Under the pieces are notes generated by a model. That model was not told where the DNA came from, ran no database searches, and was given only the letters and a program-made list of their open reading frames with translations. The translations under genes and the position numbers were made by a program. DNA of 64,000 nt from Nymphaea colorata (taxonomy: Eukaryota > Streptophyta > Magnoliopsida > Nymphaeales > Nymphaeaceae). This document shows positions 55,512 through 64,000 of this stretch, piece after piece. Every line of letters begins with the position of its first letter. Position 1 is the stretch's first letter. The stretch spans positions 13,094,716 through 13,158,715 of the forward strand of contig NC_045142.1 in the NCBI RefSeq assembly GCF_008831285.2, given 5' to 3'.

Positions 55512-56596
55512 TTTTCATGTCATCAGACTCATCACAGTGTATCCAGGTTTATAAAAAGAATCACCTCAAAAATCATAATTCTCATTCTACTATTCACATT
55601 AATCAAGACAAGGGCATAGGAAAGGCTGACTGTTCGTCTCCCCTTGAATCACAGTCTCCCCTTGAGTGAGGAGGATCTGGCGATCTGCTACATTGCAGAC
55701 TTATAGTGCAATTGCACTTGGACTCAAGCTTCATAGGTTTCATTCTATCAACTTGCTTTGGTACAGTAACATTATGAACGATCTCAGCCTGCAGAAGAGA
55801 ATAGTATCTGTGGCTTCCTCCAATGTTATGCTTCTTGACAGAAAACCATTTGGATCCTCAAACTTTGATGTCTCTTGCTCTGTCAACAACAGTAAACCAT
55901 GAGAATCAACCCAAGGGATCCCAAATCAGTCCAGTTCGACGTAGGACAAAAACTCATAAGATTCAAAAAGAATGAGAAGCTGATGGTTGAATGAACAAGC
56001 TTCCACAGAAAACGTAGTCCTTCATGCATGATACAATTTGAATTAATGTTTTACCTCTACAATGGAATACCACGTATAAAGTGACCTTAGAAATTTAATA
56101 TTTAAGTGTTACTCTGCTCCCCAACCAGGAACTTCTAGCTCCTCCCGTGGTAAGTTTGTCTTTAACTTCTAGCTTATGTATTGTCCATGTATCATTTCTT
56201 AATACTGAGAAAAATTACCATCCAATTTGGCTTTATTATGTTATTATGTCTTCATGAATTTTAATTTTGATGACATTGTAGGTCTTTGAGTGTGCAAAGC
56301 CAAGAGAGGAAACATTATCAAGGCACTCAATTCTTGGACCAGGTTGATTTAACTCCTAATCCTATTGACTTGCCAATGTTAGACTCTTGACATTTATATA
56401 TTGATATGGTTAATGGTACCACGTCTGTTTTAGTTGAAATGCTTCTCTTTAATAAGTTCATTCCTATTGTTTAACTTCTAATTCTGTCTTAGTTATTGTT
56501 TATCAACAGTTTCAATAAGTTCATTCCTATGATATTGTGCATCTTAATGGTCCTTTTTATTGTTTTGGTTATTTACATGTGCCATTTCAACTTATG

Positions 56597-58663
56597 TCAG
56601 TTATGTCGCCTGGTTCTTCTGATAAAGAATATTATCCAACTTCTAATATGGAATCAGTTGAATCATCTACCGAGAGAGAAGTTGTCTCCAAGAGAAAAAG
56701 GACTTCAAAAGTATGGATTGATTTTATGTTAGTTACATATAAAGGAGAAGAGTTTGCCAAATGCAAACATTGTGGAGAACGACTGAAAGCAAGCAGTGCT
56801 CATGGAACTAGCCATTTAAGTCGACATATAAAATCATGTTTAAATAGGCAAATCAATGAAGGAAAACAGAGAACTTTATCACTTGCAGTTAGTGACTCTG
56901 GTGCAACTTATGTATGTATACAAAAATTTGACATGGAGTCTATAAGAAAGTTGATGTCAAAGTGTATAATAGCACATGAGCTTTCGTTCAATTTGGTAGA
57001 GTATAAATATCATAACAAACTTCTTCAAACTTGCAACCCTAAGTTTGTTCCATTTTCTAGAAGAACTTTGAAAAGAGAAATTATGTCAATGTACAAAACT
57101 GAGAAAGCCCGACTTGAAGGATTTATAAATGATTCTATGCAGCGAGTTTCATTGACATTTGATATGTGGACTTCACAGCAGACATTGGGTTATCTATGCG
57201 TAACAGGACAATACGTTGATAGATATTGGAAGTTGCATGCTCATATGTTCAGTTTCGTACATGTACCTCCACCACATAATGCAAATAGTTTGTGTGAGGC
57301 TTTATTAGAATGCATCTCTAAATGGAACATTCAGTCAAAGTTATTTTCTATTACTGCTGACAATTGTTTGACAAATGATAGTGCAATGACTACACTGAAA
57401 AGGAACTTAGGAAGAAGAAATCTTATTCCAATGCAGGGGCAACATTTGCATATTCGTTGTGGTGCGCATATTCTAAATTTTATGGTTCAAGATGGTATGC
57501 AGGATCTACATGATACAATTTCAAAAATCCGTGAAAGTGTTAAATATGTAAAGGGATCACCAAAGCAGTTACATTCCTTTAAGGATTGTATAAGAACAAT
57601 GGGCTTGATTGGTACAAATAAATTAACTTATGATGTTCCAACTCGATGGAACTCTACATATGTCATGTTGAGAGATGCATTGTTCTACAGAGATGCATTT
57701 CAACATTTAGCTTTTGTAGATCCCAATTATATAAATTTACCTTCTGATGATGAATGGTCTTATGCAAGTACTTTGTGCCAGTTCTTGAAGTTATTCTATA
57801 ATGTTACAAATATCTTCTCTGCCACTAGAAACGCAATAGCTAATGTGGTTTTTGAAGAAATACAGAAGGTATGCAACCATTTGCATAAACATCAGTTGGC
57901 TGACAATGATTATATAAGGACATTAGCATACAAAATGCAAGAAAAGTTTGACAAATATTGGAAAAATGACTACAATGTTCTCTTGGAAATTGCATTTGTC
58001 TTAGATCCTAGATCCAAACTGAGATATTTGAAGTATGTGCTTGAGAGTCTAAATGAAATTGATGCAATGGTACAATATTGTATGCTGAGTACAAAAACGT
58101 GTACGGTGCAGACAATGAAGAAAATGAAAATGCAAACAACGTCATTGTTGATTTTGAAGAAGAGAGGGCTTCAACTTTTTCAAGAGATGCCTTCTTCACA
58201 TATTACATGAGTTCTTCATCTCCTCAAGTACCTCACATAGATCTGGAAGCATATTTAACTGATCCAATAGAACGATCTCGGCCTAATGAAGACTTCAGTA
58301 TATTATCTTGGTGGAAGGCAAATGAAAGTAAATATAGAGTTTTATCTAAAATGGCTCGAGATATCTTGGCAGTCCCTATATCCACAGTTGCATCTAAGTC
58401 TGCATTCAGTACAGCTGGAAGAATCATTAATGATTATCGATGTTCAACCACTCCTGAAACTATTGAAGCACTAGTTTGCACACAGAGTTGGATTCGTGAT
58501 GAAGATATCTCATGTGAAACGTAAGATGTTCATTGTTTAATGTTAAATTTTAATCATTTTTTTTTGTTTTTCATGATATACTAACATTGTAGTTTGCTTG
58601 TGGTGATGTGTTTTTTGTAGTTTTGAAGATAAGGAAGAATCTTCTGGTGACGAATTAGCATGA
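56597..58663 (+). CDS. hAT transposase with BED zinc finger; one frameshift
   Basis: Main exon 56597-58520, intron 58521-58620 (GTAAGA...TTGTAG), last exon 58621-58663 ending DELA. The start at 56597 (MSPGSSDKEY) is preferred over the in-frame ATG at 56537. Domains: BED finger (CKHCGERLKAS...HLSRHIKSC) near residue 55, an RNase H-like core (LTFDMWTS with the first catalytic Asp, SITADN with the second), the PTRWNSTY motif, and the C-terminal hATC dimerisation domain (LSWWKANESKYRVLSKMARD, VPISTVASKSAFSTAGRII). The transposase binds the TIRs, excises the element and inserts it with 8-bp duplications. A one-base frameshift near 58063-58080 separates the core from hATC; otherwise open. Confidence 0.9.
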
Positions 58664-59586
58664 TTTATATTTCATTGTGGTAAAACATTTCCTTGACATT
58701 TTACAAAATCTTCTTGACACACATACACACACAGGCATAGTTTCCTATGCTATAAACATAGTGTTGCACCATATGAGATCAATCTTATTGTCTCTCTTTC
58801 TCTCTTTGCTTTCTCATGCAAATTCAATGGGTGTGGTTGTTACAGTGAAAACACATATGAAGGAAAAGGATGTCACATAACAAAGCTTGATCAGTTTTTG
58901 CTCGATCGGAAGACAACGCAGATGTTGCTCTTGTTTGCTCAGCCCTCCTAATATATATGTAGCATGCTATGTGGGTGGGATTTGTACTCTTTTCCTGTCT
59001 TGGTTGTCAAGGTGGTTTGAGATCTTGTAATTTCGAAAAGGAAGATATTATGTGCTGTTTAGATAGCTGGTATTACCACTAATATGGAGATTCAGTGATC
59101 AATCATGTACTTTGACACTATTGGAAAACAATTGCACATGCTTATGGATTTCTTTTATACTAAGGCTGTTTTGCTTTGTACTTGGATTCTAAACGTACAT
59201 GGTTCTTGATTTTGTATAGCTTTAGAATACTTCATGGGGCCATTTGTACTCCACGCCATGCACTTTGTTTGTTTGAACCGGCAGTGTGTGCAATTCCAAG
59301 CAAGTGGTGCTGTCTTGTTGTTGATCCTTTTTATCTTACAAAAAATTATTGGTTTATTTTCTGTTTTGCAAGGTGATTATAAAAGCGAACTGAGCCCAGC
59401 AACATGTTTGAGAAACAGGCCCCGCCCGGCCCACCTAAAAGCCCGCCCGGCCCGTTTGATAACGGGCCGGGCCAGGCCTCGGGCATTAATCGAAGCCCGA
59501 GGCCCAATATTACATGGGCTCGGCCCGATAAAGTTTTTGGGCTTCATTTTGACATTTTTATCGGGCCGGCCCGATGCCCAGCCCTA
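58664..59586 (+). other. hAT 3' untranslated and subterminal region
   Basis: No further coding. From about 59416 to the end the sequence is rich in GCCCGCCCGGCCC and CGGGCCGG words in both orientations, the subterminal repeats opposite those at 53730-53890. Confidence 0.7.
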
Positions 59587-59919
59587 GTGATGAGAAGAGA
59601 CAAAAAATTAGATGTACAAGGTTTTGTAGTTGCAAACTGGCATGTGACCCAAACGATCGCTGAACATCATGTTACTACAACATTGTTGAGATGCAACAAG
59701 AAGCAAGAAGTGGTGGCAAGGTCCAATGCAGAAATTGAATATCGTGTGATGGCCGCAACCACATGTGAACTAACGTGGATTAAATGTCTCTCATGTGACA
59801 TTGGAATTAAAATAGAGGATCCCATGGAGTTAAAATGTGATAAGAAGGCTGTAATGCCTATCAGTGCAAACCCAATATTCTATAAAAGGACAAAACACAT
59901 AGAGGTGGTTTTTTATTTC
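59587..59919 (+). mobile_element. Copia RNase H, middle piece (resumes after hAT)
   Basis: Continues the host copia directly after the target duplication. Downstream motifs are LDVQGFVVANW, then VVARSNAEIEYRVMAATTCEL (the RSSAEAEYR region) and FYKRTKHIEV. It is cut at 59919 by the insertion at 59920; the duplication ATTTC is 59915-59919. Confidence 0.85.
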
Positions 59920-60114
59920 TGTTGGAACTCATGGTAGGAGAGAAAGAGTAAAAAATCATCTATTATCAAACCCTAATAATTTACTTAAGAGTGACTAGGG
60001 AGTGGCAAGCCTTATTACAAAAGAACTTCACAAAAAATAAATAAATAAATAAAGAGGACTCTAACTCTCTAGAAATTTATAAAACTACCCAACTTAAACT
60101 TTATAGTTTTAACA
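59920..60114 (-). repeat. 3' LTR of the gag-only derivative
   Basis: 195 bp, starts TGTTGGAACTC and ends TTTTAACA on the plus strand. It matches 61396-61590 with many substitutions. Confidence 0.88.
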
Positions 60115-60703
60115 CTTCCCCTCAAGCTGAAGTGTGGATATTAATCATGTTTAGCTTGTTACAGTATCTAGAAAAGTCACCAATAAAAAGAGTGTTAGTA
60201 ACTGCTTACTCTAGTGATAGACCAACAAGAAACTTAGCAACCATGGTAGGCTCAAAGTATGATTTATAACAAGATTTGCGTGGGGGATGCAAGAATTTCA
60301 ATCTCTCACTGATCTTCTTGTTGAAGATTATGCAAATCTTCTTCAACTTGAACAATTTTACTAACATTTTGTCATGTGAGCATGTCTACTTAAGGAATTC
60401 TCACATCTCCTTAGCAGTGGTGTAGTAGGCTATAGTGAGAGTAATATGTGGTTCTATATTGTTCATAATCTAGGACATAATCATGTTATTGTCTTTTTCC
60501 TATGTCATGTACTTGCTTGACTTTGCAATAGGTTCATCATCTTCAATCACATGTCTTTTCTTATGTCCTATGACAGACATCATAAAGGATTTAAACTATA
60601 TTTCATAGTTTTGTTCATCTAACTTGACTGTAGATCCATAATATAAGGGATTGTTGGTCACTTTATATTCATTTGCACCACCTGACTTGTTATTTTTAGT
60701 CAT
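60115..60703 (-). pseudogene. gag remnant of the non-autonomous derivative
   Basis: From an ATG at 60703 (minus) reads MTKNNKSGGANEYKV, GSTVKLDEQNYEI, then SFMMSVIGHKKRHVIED, the first part of a UBN2-type gag. A later piece reads TMVAKFLVGLSLE. Frequent stops. The end (SRYCNKLNMINIHTS) resembles an RNase H tail joined after a large deletion. Confidence 0.7.
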
Positions 60704-61395
60704 AATTATGCATGTTAGGAAGCTATATCAAGAAGACAAAGTACCACAAAAAATTGCGGCTGATAGTTCACACCAATAGACGTAGAACTTGTAATTAAAT
60801 AGTCACTCAAGAAATTGACTGGTAGAACATAAAACATATATAACATGCACAACACCACTAAGAATTGGTAGATGATATCTCACAATAGTTTTAGTTCAAT
60901 AAATTTACTGACCATCAACTATAAAAGATACAATTTTAGGTCTATTACATAAAAAGAAAACAAAAAACGCAACTACAAGTCAACCAACTCATCACAAATT
61001 CTACATCTACGTCATCAACTCCACAAGCACACCACAAACACAATAGAAAATAGCTTCCTACTTCATGCCACTTTTCCACATCAAAAGTCTAATCATGTCT
61101 ACATCCACTAATGTGATTAGAGTCTAGTAACCACAAGAAGGATCAATCGATTTAGATTTGATCAGATCTGGACATTAGTTCTTCGTATCTAATCCTTGCA
61201 ATAATGAAGGGAGAAAAACATGTCTGACATGACAAAAAATCAAATGATCTGAATTAGATCTCAATCTAACTAAAATTTAGAGATACTAAAAGAAAACTAC
61301 AATCACCAAAATCTCTCCACTACTATTAGAATTTGTGAAAAGTGGTCACCGCTAGTGGAAGTTCTATGTTGCCACCATCGGTGGCTTTGATACCA

Positions 61396-61590
61396 TGTTG
61401 GAACTCACAGTACGAGAGAGAGAGAGTCAAAACACATCTATTAGTGAACCCTAATCTCTACTTAAGAGAGATTGGGGGCGGCAAACCTTATTACAAAAGA
61501 ACTTCACAAAAATATATTAAAGGAATAAAAAGGACTTTAACTCTCTAGAAATTCAAAAAGCTGCCCAACTTAAACTTTCTAGTTTCAACA
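61396..61590 (-). repeat. 5' LTR of the gag-only derivative
   Basis: 195 bp, TGTTGGAACTC to AGTTTCAACA on the plus strand. The primer-site complement GCTTTGATACCA directly precedes it at 61384-61395. Confidence 0.88.
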
Positions 61591-61930
61591 ATTTCATTAG
61601 AGAGAAGACGCAGTCCAAAATCATCAAGATATCATATTTGTGTAGTGAACTACAGTTAGCAGATATATTCACAAAGGCTTTCAGTAAAGAAAAGTTTCAG
61701 CTCATTTGTAATAAGTTAGGAATGTCAAATGTTGGATTCCCAACTTGAGGACGAGTGTAGAAAAAGCATGAGTTAGGTCCAGCTGTAAAGCATTCAATTA
61801 ACTATCCTCAAGTATGTACAATAATTATTTTTATTCTCAATGAAATACAAAAGCTTCCTATGCAAGTCTCCAAATCTCCTTTACTCTTCTTTGTTCTGGT
61901 TCACCTCTTGCTCCTGTGAGAAATCTTTGA
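61591..61930 (+). mobile_element. Copia RNase H tail, PPT and 3' LTR start (last piece of the host copia)
   Basis: Resumes after ATTTC with FIREKTQSKII, then LQLADIFTKAFSKEKFQLI and NKLGMSN. This is followed by a purine tract (TTGAGGACGAG) and an LTR start TGTAGAAAAAGC at 61756. The LTR end is not certain because no 5' partner is in the window. Confidence 0.75.
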
Positions 61931-63600
61931 TTTCACATATATTTATCTCAATTCTCATATATGTTTGTCCACATGTTGAATATGGTCACAGATACTATGA
62001 GCTTGGCTTTTTTGTAGTTCAACAACTCATTGAGATTTTCCAATAGATGAACTACACACAAGGTGTGATCGATTTCCTAGGTTAGACATGATCTATGGTT
62101 GACATGCAATATTAGATATAAATTCAGACATAGATCATGAATCATGCCACATATAACAAGTCATACTTTCATAACATGATTATGCACATAGGAATTTAAA
62201 ATTCATAGCATAGAATCCCACTCATGTATTATGGATCCTACACATTCATAAGTGTAACTATCATGATTAAACAGTGGATTGTATCATGATATTAAATATT
62301 TCACATGCATTGCATAGAATCATGAGGTCTGCTTAACATGGATATGGATGGATCCTAATACAAATCCATAAAATCTGAGTAACAAAGTCATAATGAATTA
62401 TTTAGAATATGTCTTCTTTATGCATGAAAATTTTCATTCAAGATGTTCATATTTGAATTCAAATTTACAACAAATTCAAAATCAGAACAAAATCCCTGAT
62501 CTAGGAAAAACCATATGCACATATATTATTTATATTCATTAAAACAATACATTGATCTAATCAAAATCTTTAAATCAACTTCATGTCTATCATGGATCTG
62601 AAATTAAGTAATAAAAGCATATCACATCGTGTAAAATCTAAGTCTAATTCAAATCACATCGTGTATAATCTAAATCCAAATTCAATCTCAATTTATATCT
62701 GATTCTAATACACTCTTTAGATCCACTACTTGAATGGCAAATTCAAGTAAAGATATGTTATTTATCATTATTCTAGATCATATGTTGAATTAACTTGAAG
62801 AGAAAAAAACACATACTTGAACCAACATTATAAAGTGCAAGTTTTGAAACTGGAATGATAGCCTGTTTGAAATATATCACACATTTTAGATCAAGGTCAT
62901 ATAATAGAACTGAACATGGCATAATTTTATGCTAATTTCCCATAAAATTAGTCCATAAATTACATATACACAAAAGAAAGGTAAAATCAACCTAATAACC
63001 TTCAAGGAAAAAAATGGAGCACTTTTAGGTACTTGTTGTTATAGCAATGAGAGAGGGCAACCCAACAACTCTCGACCTCTCTGTTGTGCCACTCTATGTC
63101 TCTAACAATAAGAGGCAAAAGGAAAAAAATGAGGCACTTTTATGTGTCTATTGCTGGGGCAATGAAGGAGGACGACCTAGCAACCGTACCACCCAGCTCG
63201 ATCTCTCTTAGGCATCGCCAGTATTAGAGACAATGGCAAGGAATACATAAAACATCATTTGTAGTCAATCCTTTGAAAAAATTATCACCCAAGAAAAGAC
63301 AAACCCTTTCCCTGCTCATGCACCCTCAGTCACTTGATCATGGGTCACCCTTGAATCAAAACAAGGGTGTTCCCATTGGCAGGCATTCCACATCATGGCA
63401 ATGCCTCTATTCAATTGCCCAAAAGAAAATTACAGATGACGAAGAAATCAGCCACTGACAATGAGTTCTGACGACTTTCTTCCTTTTATTTATGTACTTG
63501 CTTGTCTTATTGTAAAAATAAATACACATAGTATTATATTTCTAACATTGCAAGTTTAAGGCACAACTATCAACAACCTGCGAGACACCAAAGTTGAGCC
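61931..63600. other. No gene seen
   Basis: AT-rich with repeated AATC/AGATCTAAT words. A self-similar pair at 63030-63110 and 63140-63220 (GGCACTTTTA, then GGGCAATGA) hints at a local duplication. If the outer minus-strand copia is real, this would be its leader and gag, but no gag motif is visible. Confidence 0.35.
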
Positions 63601-63610
63601 AAAACCAGGC

Positions 63611-63622
63611 TCTGATACCAAT
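63611..63622 (-). other. Possible primer-binding site
   Basis: The minus strand reads TGGTATCAGAGC, an exact copia primer-site match, directly after the LTR-like segment at 63623 and up. Confidence 0.55.
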
Positions 63623-63840
63623 ATCGATCATAAAGCCATATCAAATACACATATGAATCACATTGAATACTAAGTCTACTGCTCCAACCTTTGATGTTTT
63701 GATTCCTTTGTTTGTAGTAGAAGGTGAAGGTCACATTTGTTGACTTCAATAGTTTGACAGGGTTAGACTTCTCACAAATGGAGGAAGCCAAAACTCCACA
63801 ATCCTAATTGCATAGAGAACAAAACATAGGGAGAGATGCA
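63623..63840 (-). repeat. LTR-like fragment, right member of a diverged pair
   Basis: Minus-strand sequence ends at an exact primer site (63622-63611), as a 5' LTR should. It shares CTTCCTCCATTTGTGAGAAG and the short MASS-C-KS-PV-LL frame with 48480-48655. The outer edge is unclear; sequence to 64000 shows nothing else. Confidence 0.45.
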
Positions 63841-64000
63841 GGTGAAATCTCCTCTTCAATGCCTCAAGCAGTTTCTTGATTCCTCAACTACTGGGTTTCA
63901 TTTTCTATTCTTGAATGCTCATGTGAAGATAAACACTCACCATAGGATTATCATCAAATTTGGATGAACATCGTATATGGATTAGGATTGGCTCCTTGAA

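Larger units (their letters stand above)
53715..59586 (+). mobile_element. Complete hAT DNA transposon, 5872 bp
   Basis: Exact 8-bp target duplication GTGATGAG on both sides. The terminal inverted repeats are TAAGCCTGGGCACCGGGCC on the left and, read inverted, TAGGGCTGGGCATCGGGCC on the right (16 of 19 matching). Both subterminal regions are dense in GGGCC/CGGGCC words, likely transposase binding sites. The interior has a GC-rich repeat block (54050-54310), a 68-bp tandem array, a 44-bp inverted repeat and a BED-finger hAT transposase gene. It is inserted in the RNase H domain of a copia element. One frameshift in the transposase makes this copy probably defective. Confidence 0.95.
59920..61590 (-). 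mobile_element. Short non-autonomous copia derivative carrying only gag, TSD ATTTC
   Basis: 1671 bp flanked by ATTTC (59915-59919 and 61591-61595). On the minus strand: 5' LTR 61590-61396, primer site TGGTATCAAAGC (61395-61384), leader, a gag N-terminus, a jump to a short element tail, a purine tract (complement of CTTCCCCTCAAG) and 3' LTR 60114-59920. Both LTRs are 195 bp and differ at roughly 15 percent of sites, so the insertion is old. There is no protease, integrase or RT, so it would depend on another copia element. It lies inside RNase H of the host copia. Confidence 0.9.

Noticed and set aside
1-64000. CRISPR array, operon or prokaryotic-type system
   Set aside because: No regular repeat-spacer pattern and no compact gene cluster; all evidence is for a plant nuclear region.

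Overview
The window looks like nuclear DNA of a flowering plant. It is AT-rich and mostly transposable element (TE) sequence, with two convincing host genes and one orphan gene end. The genes have GT-AG introns, one of them about 13 kb long, and the mobile elements are typical plant Ty1/copia, Ty3/gypsy, LINE, hAT and MITE families. I cannot name the species from sequence alone.

Layout. At 1-6120 (+), the 3' end of an old copia element has been split by a second copia element (834-5761) inserted into its LTR; the target-site duplication is ATATT. At 6881-7288, two spliced coding pieces form the last exons of an unrecognised gene. A Tourist-like MITE (7690-7921) and TE-poor DNA follow. The first host gene, a four-exon SAM50/Omp85 outer-membrane beta-barrel gene (+), runs from 10342 to 27776. 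Its second intron holds a deletion-derivative copia (14948-16862, -), a fossil hAT piece (about 17140-18115, -), a 247-bp tandem duplication and a young, nearly full-length copia (19651-25071, -).

The stretch 27777-32800 has no gene I can support. A block at about 32800-36422 looks like a large solo gypsy-type LTR on the minus strand. A decayed LINE (about 36660-40800, -) and a decayed gypsy element (about 41440-44370, +) follow. The second host gene is an intact, single-exon DYW-class pentatricopeptide repeat gene (45702-47837, -), with a second Tourist-like MITE just upstream of its start.

From about 48480 to the end lies a multi-layer nest. A minus-strand copia remnant (about 49370-51300) abuts a plus-strand copia (about 51390-61930). 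That element is split by a complete hAT transposon (53715-59586, TSD GTGATGAG) and by a gag-only copia derivative (59920-61590, TSD ATTTC). A diverged LTR-like pair (about 48480-48655 and 63690-63840) may be the outer shell.

The two host genes are unrelated in pathway. SAM50 is a mitochondrial outer-membrane assembly factor; the PPR protein is probably an organellar RNA editing factor. I found no gene cluster, CRISPR array or operon-like system. The unusual content is the insertion history: four insertions have exact target-site duplications that can be ordered in time, and there are several deletion derivatives and unannotated repeat families.
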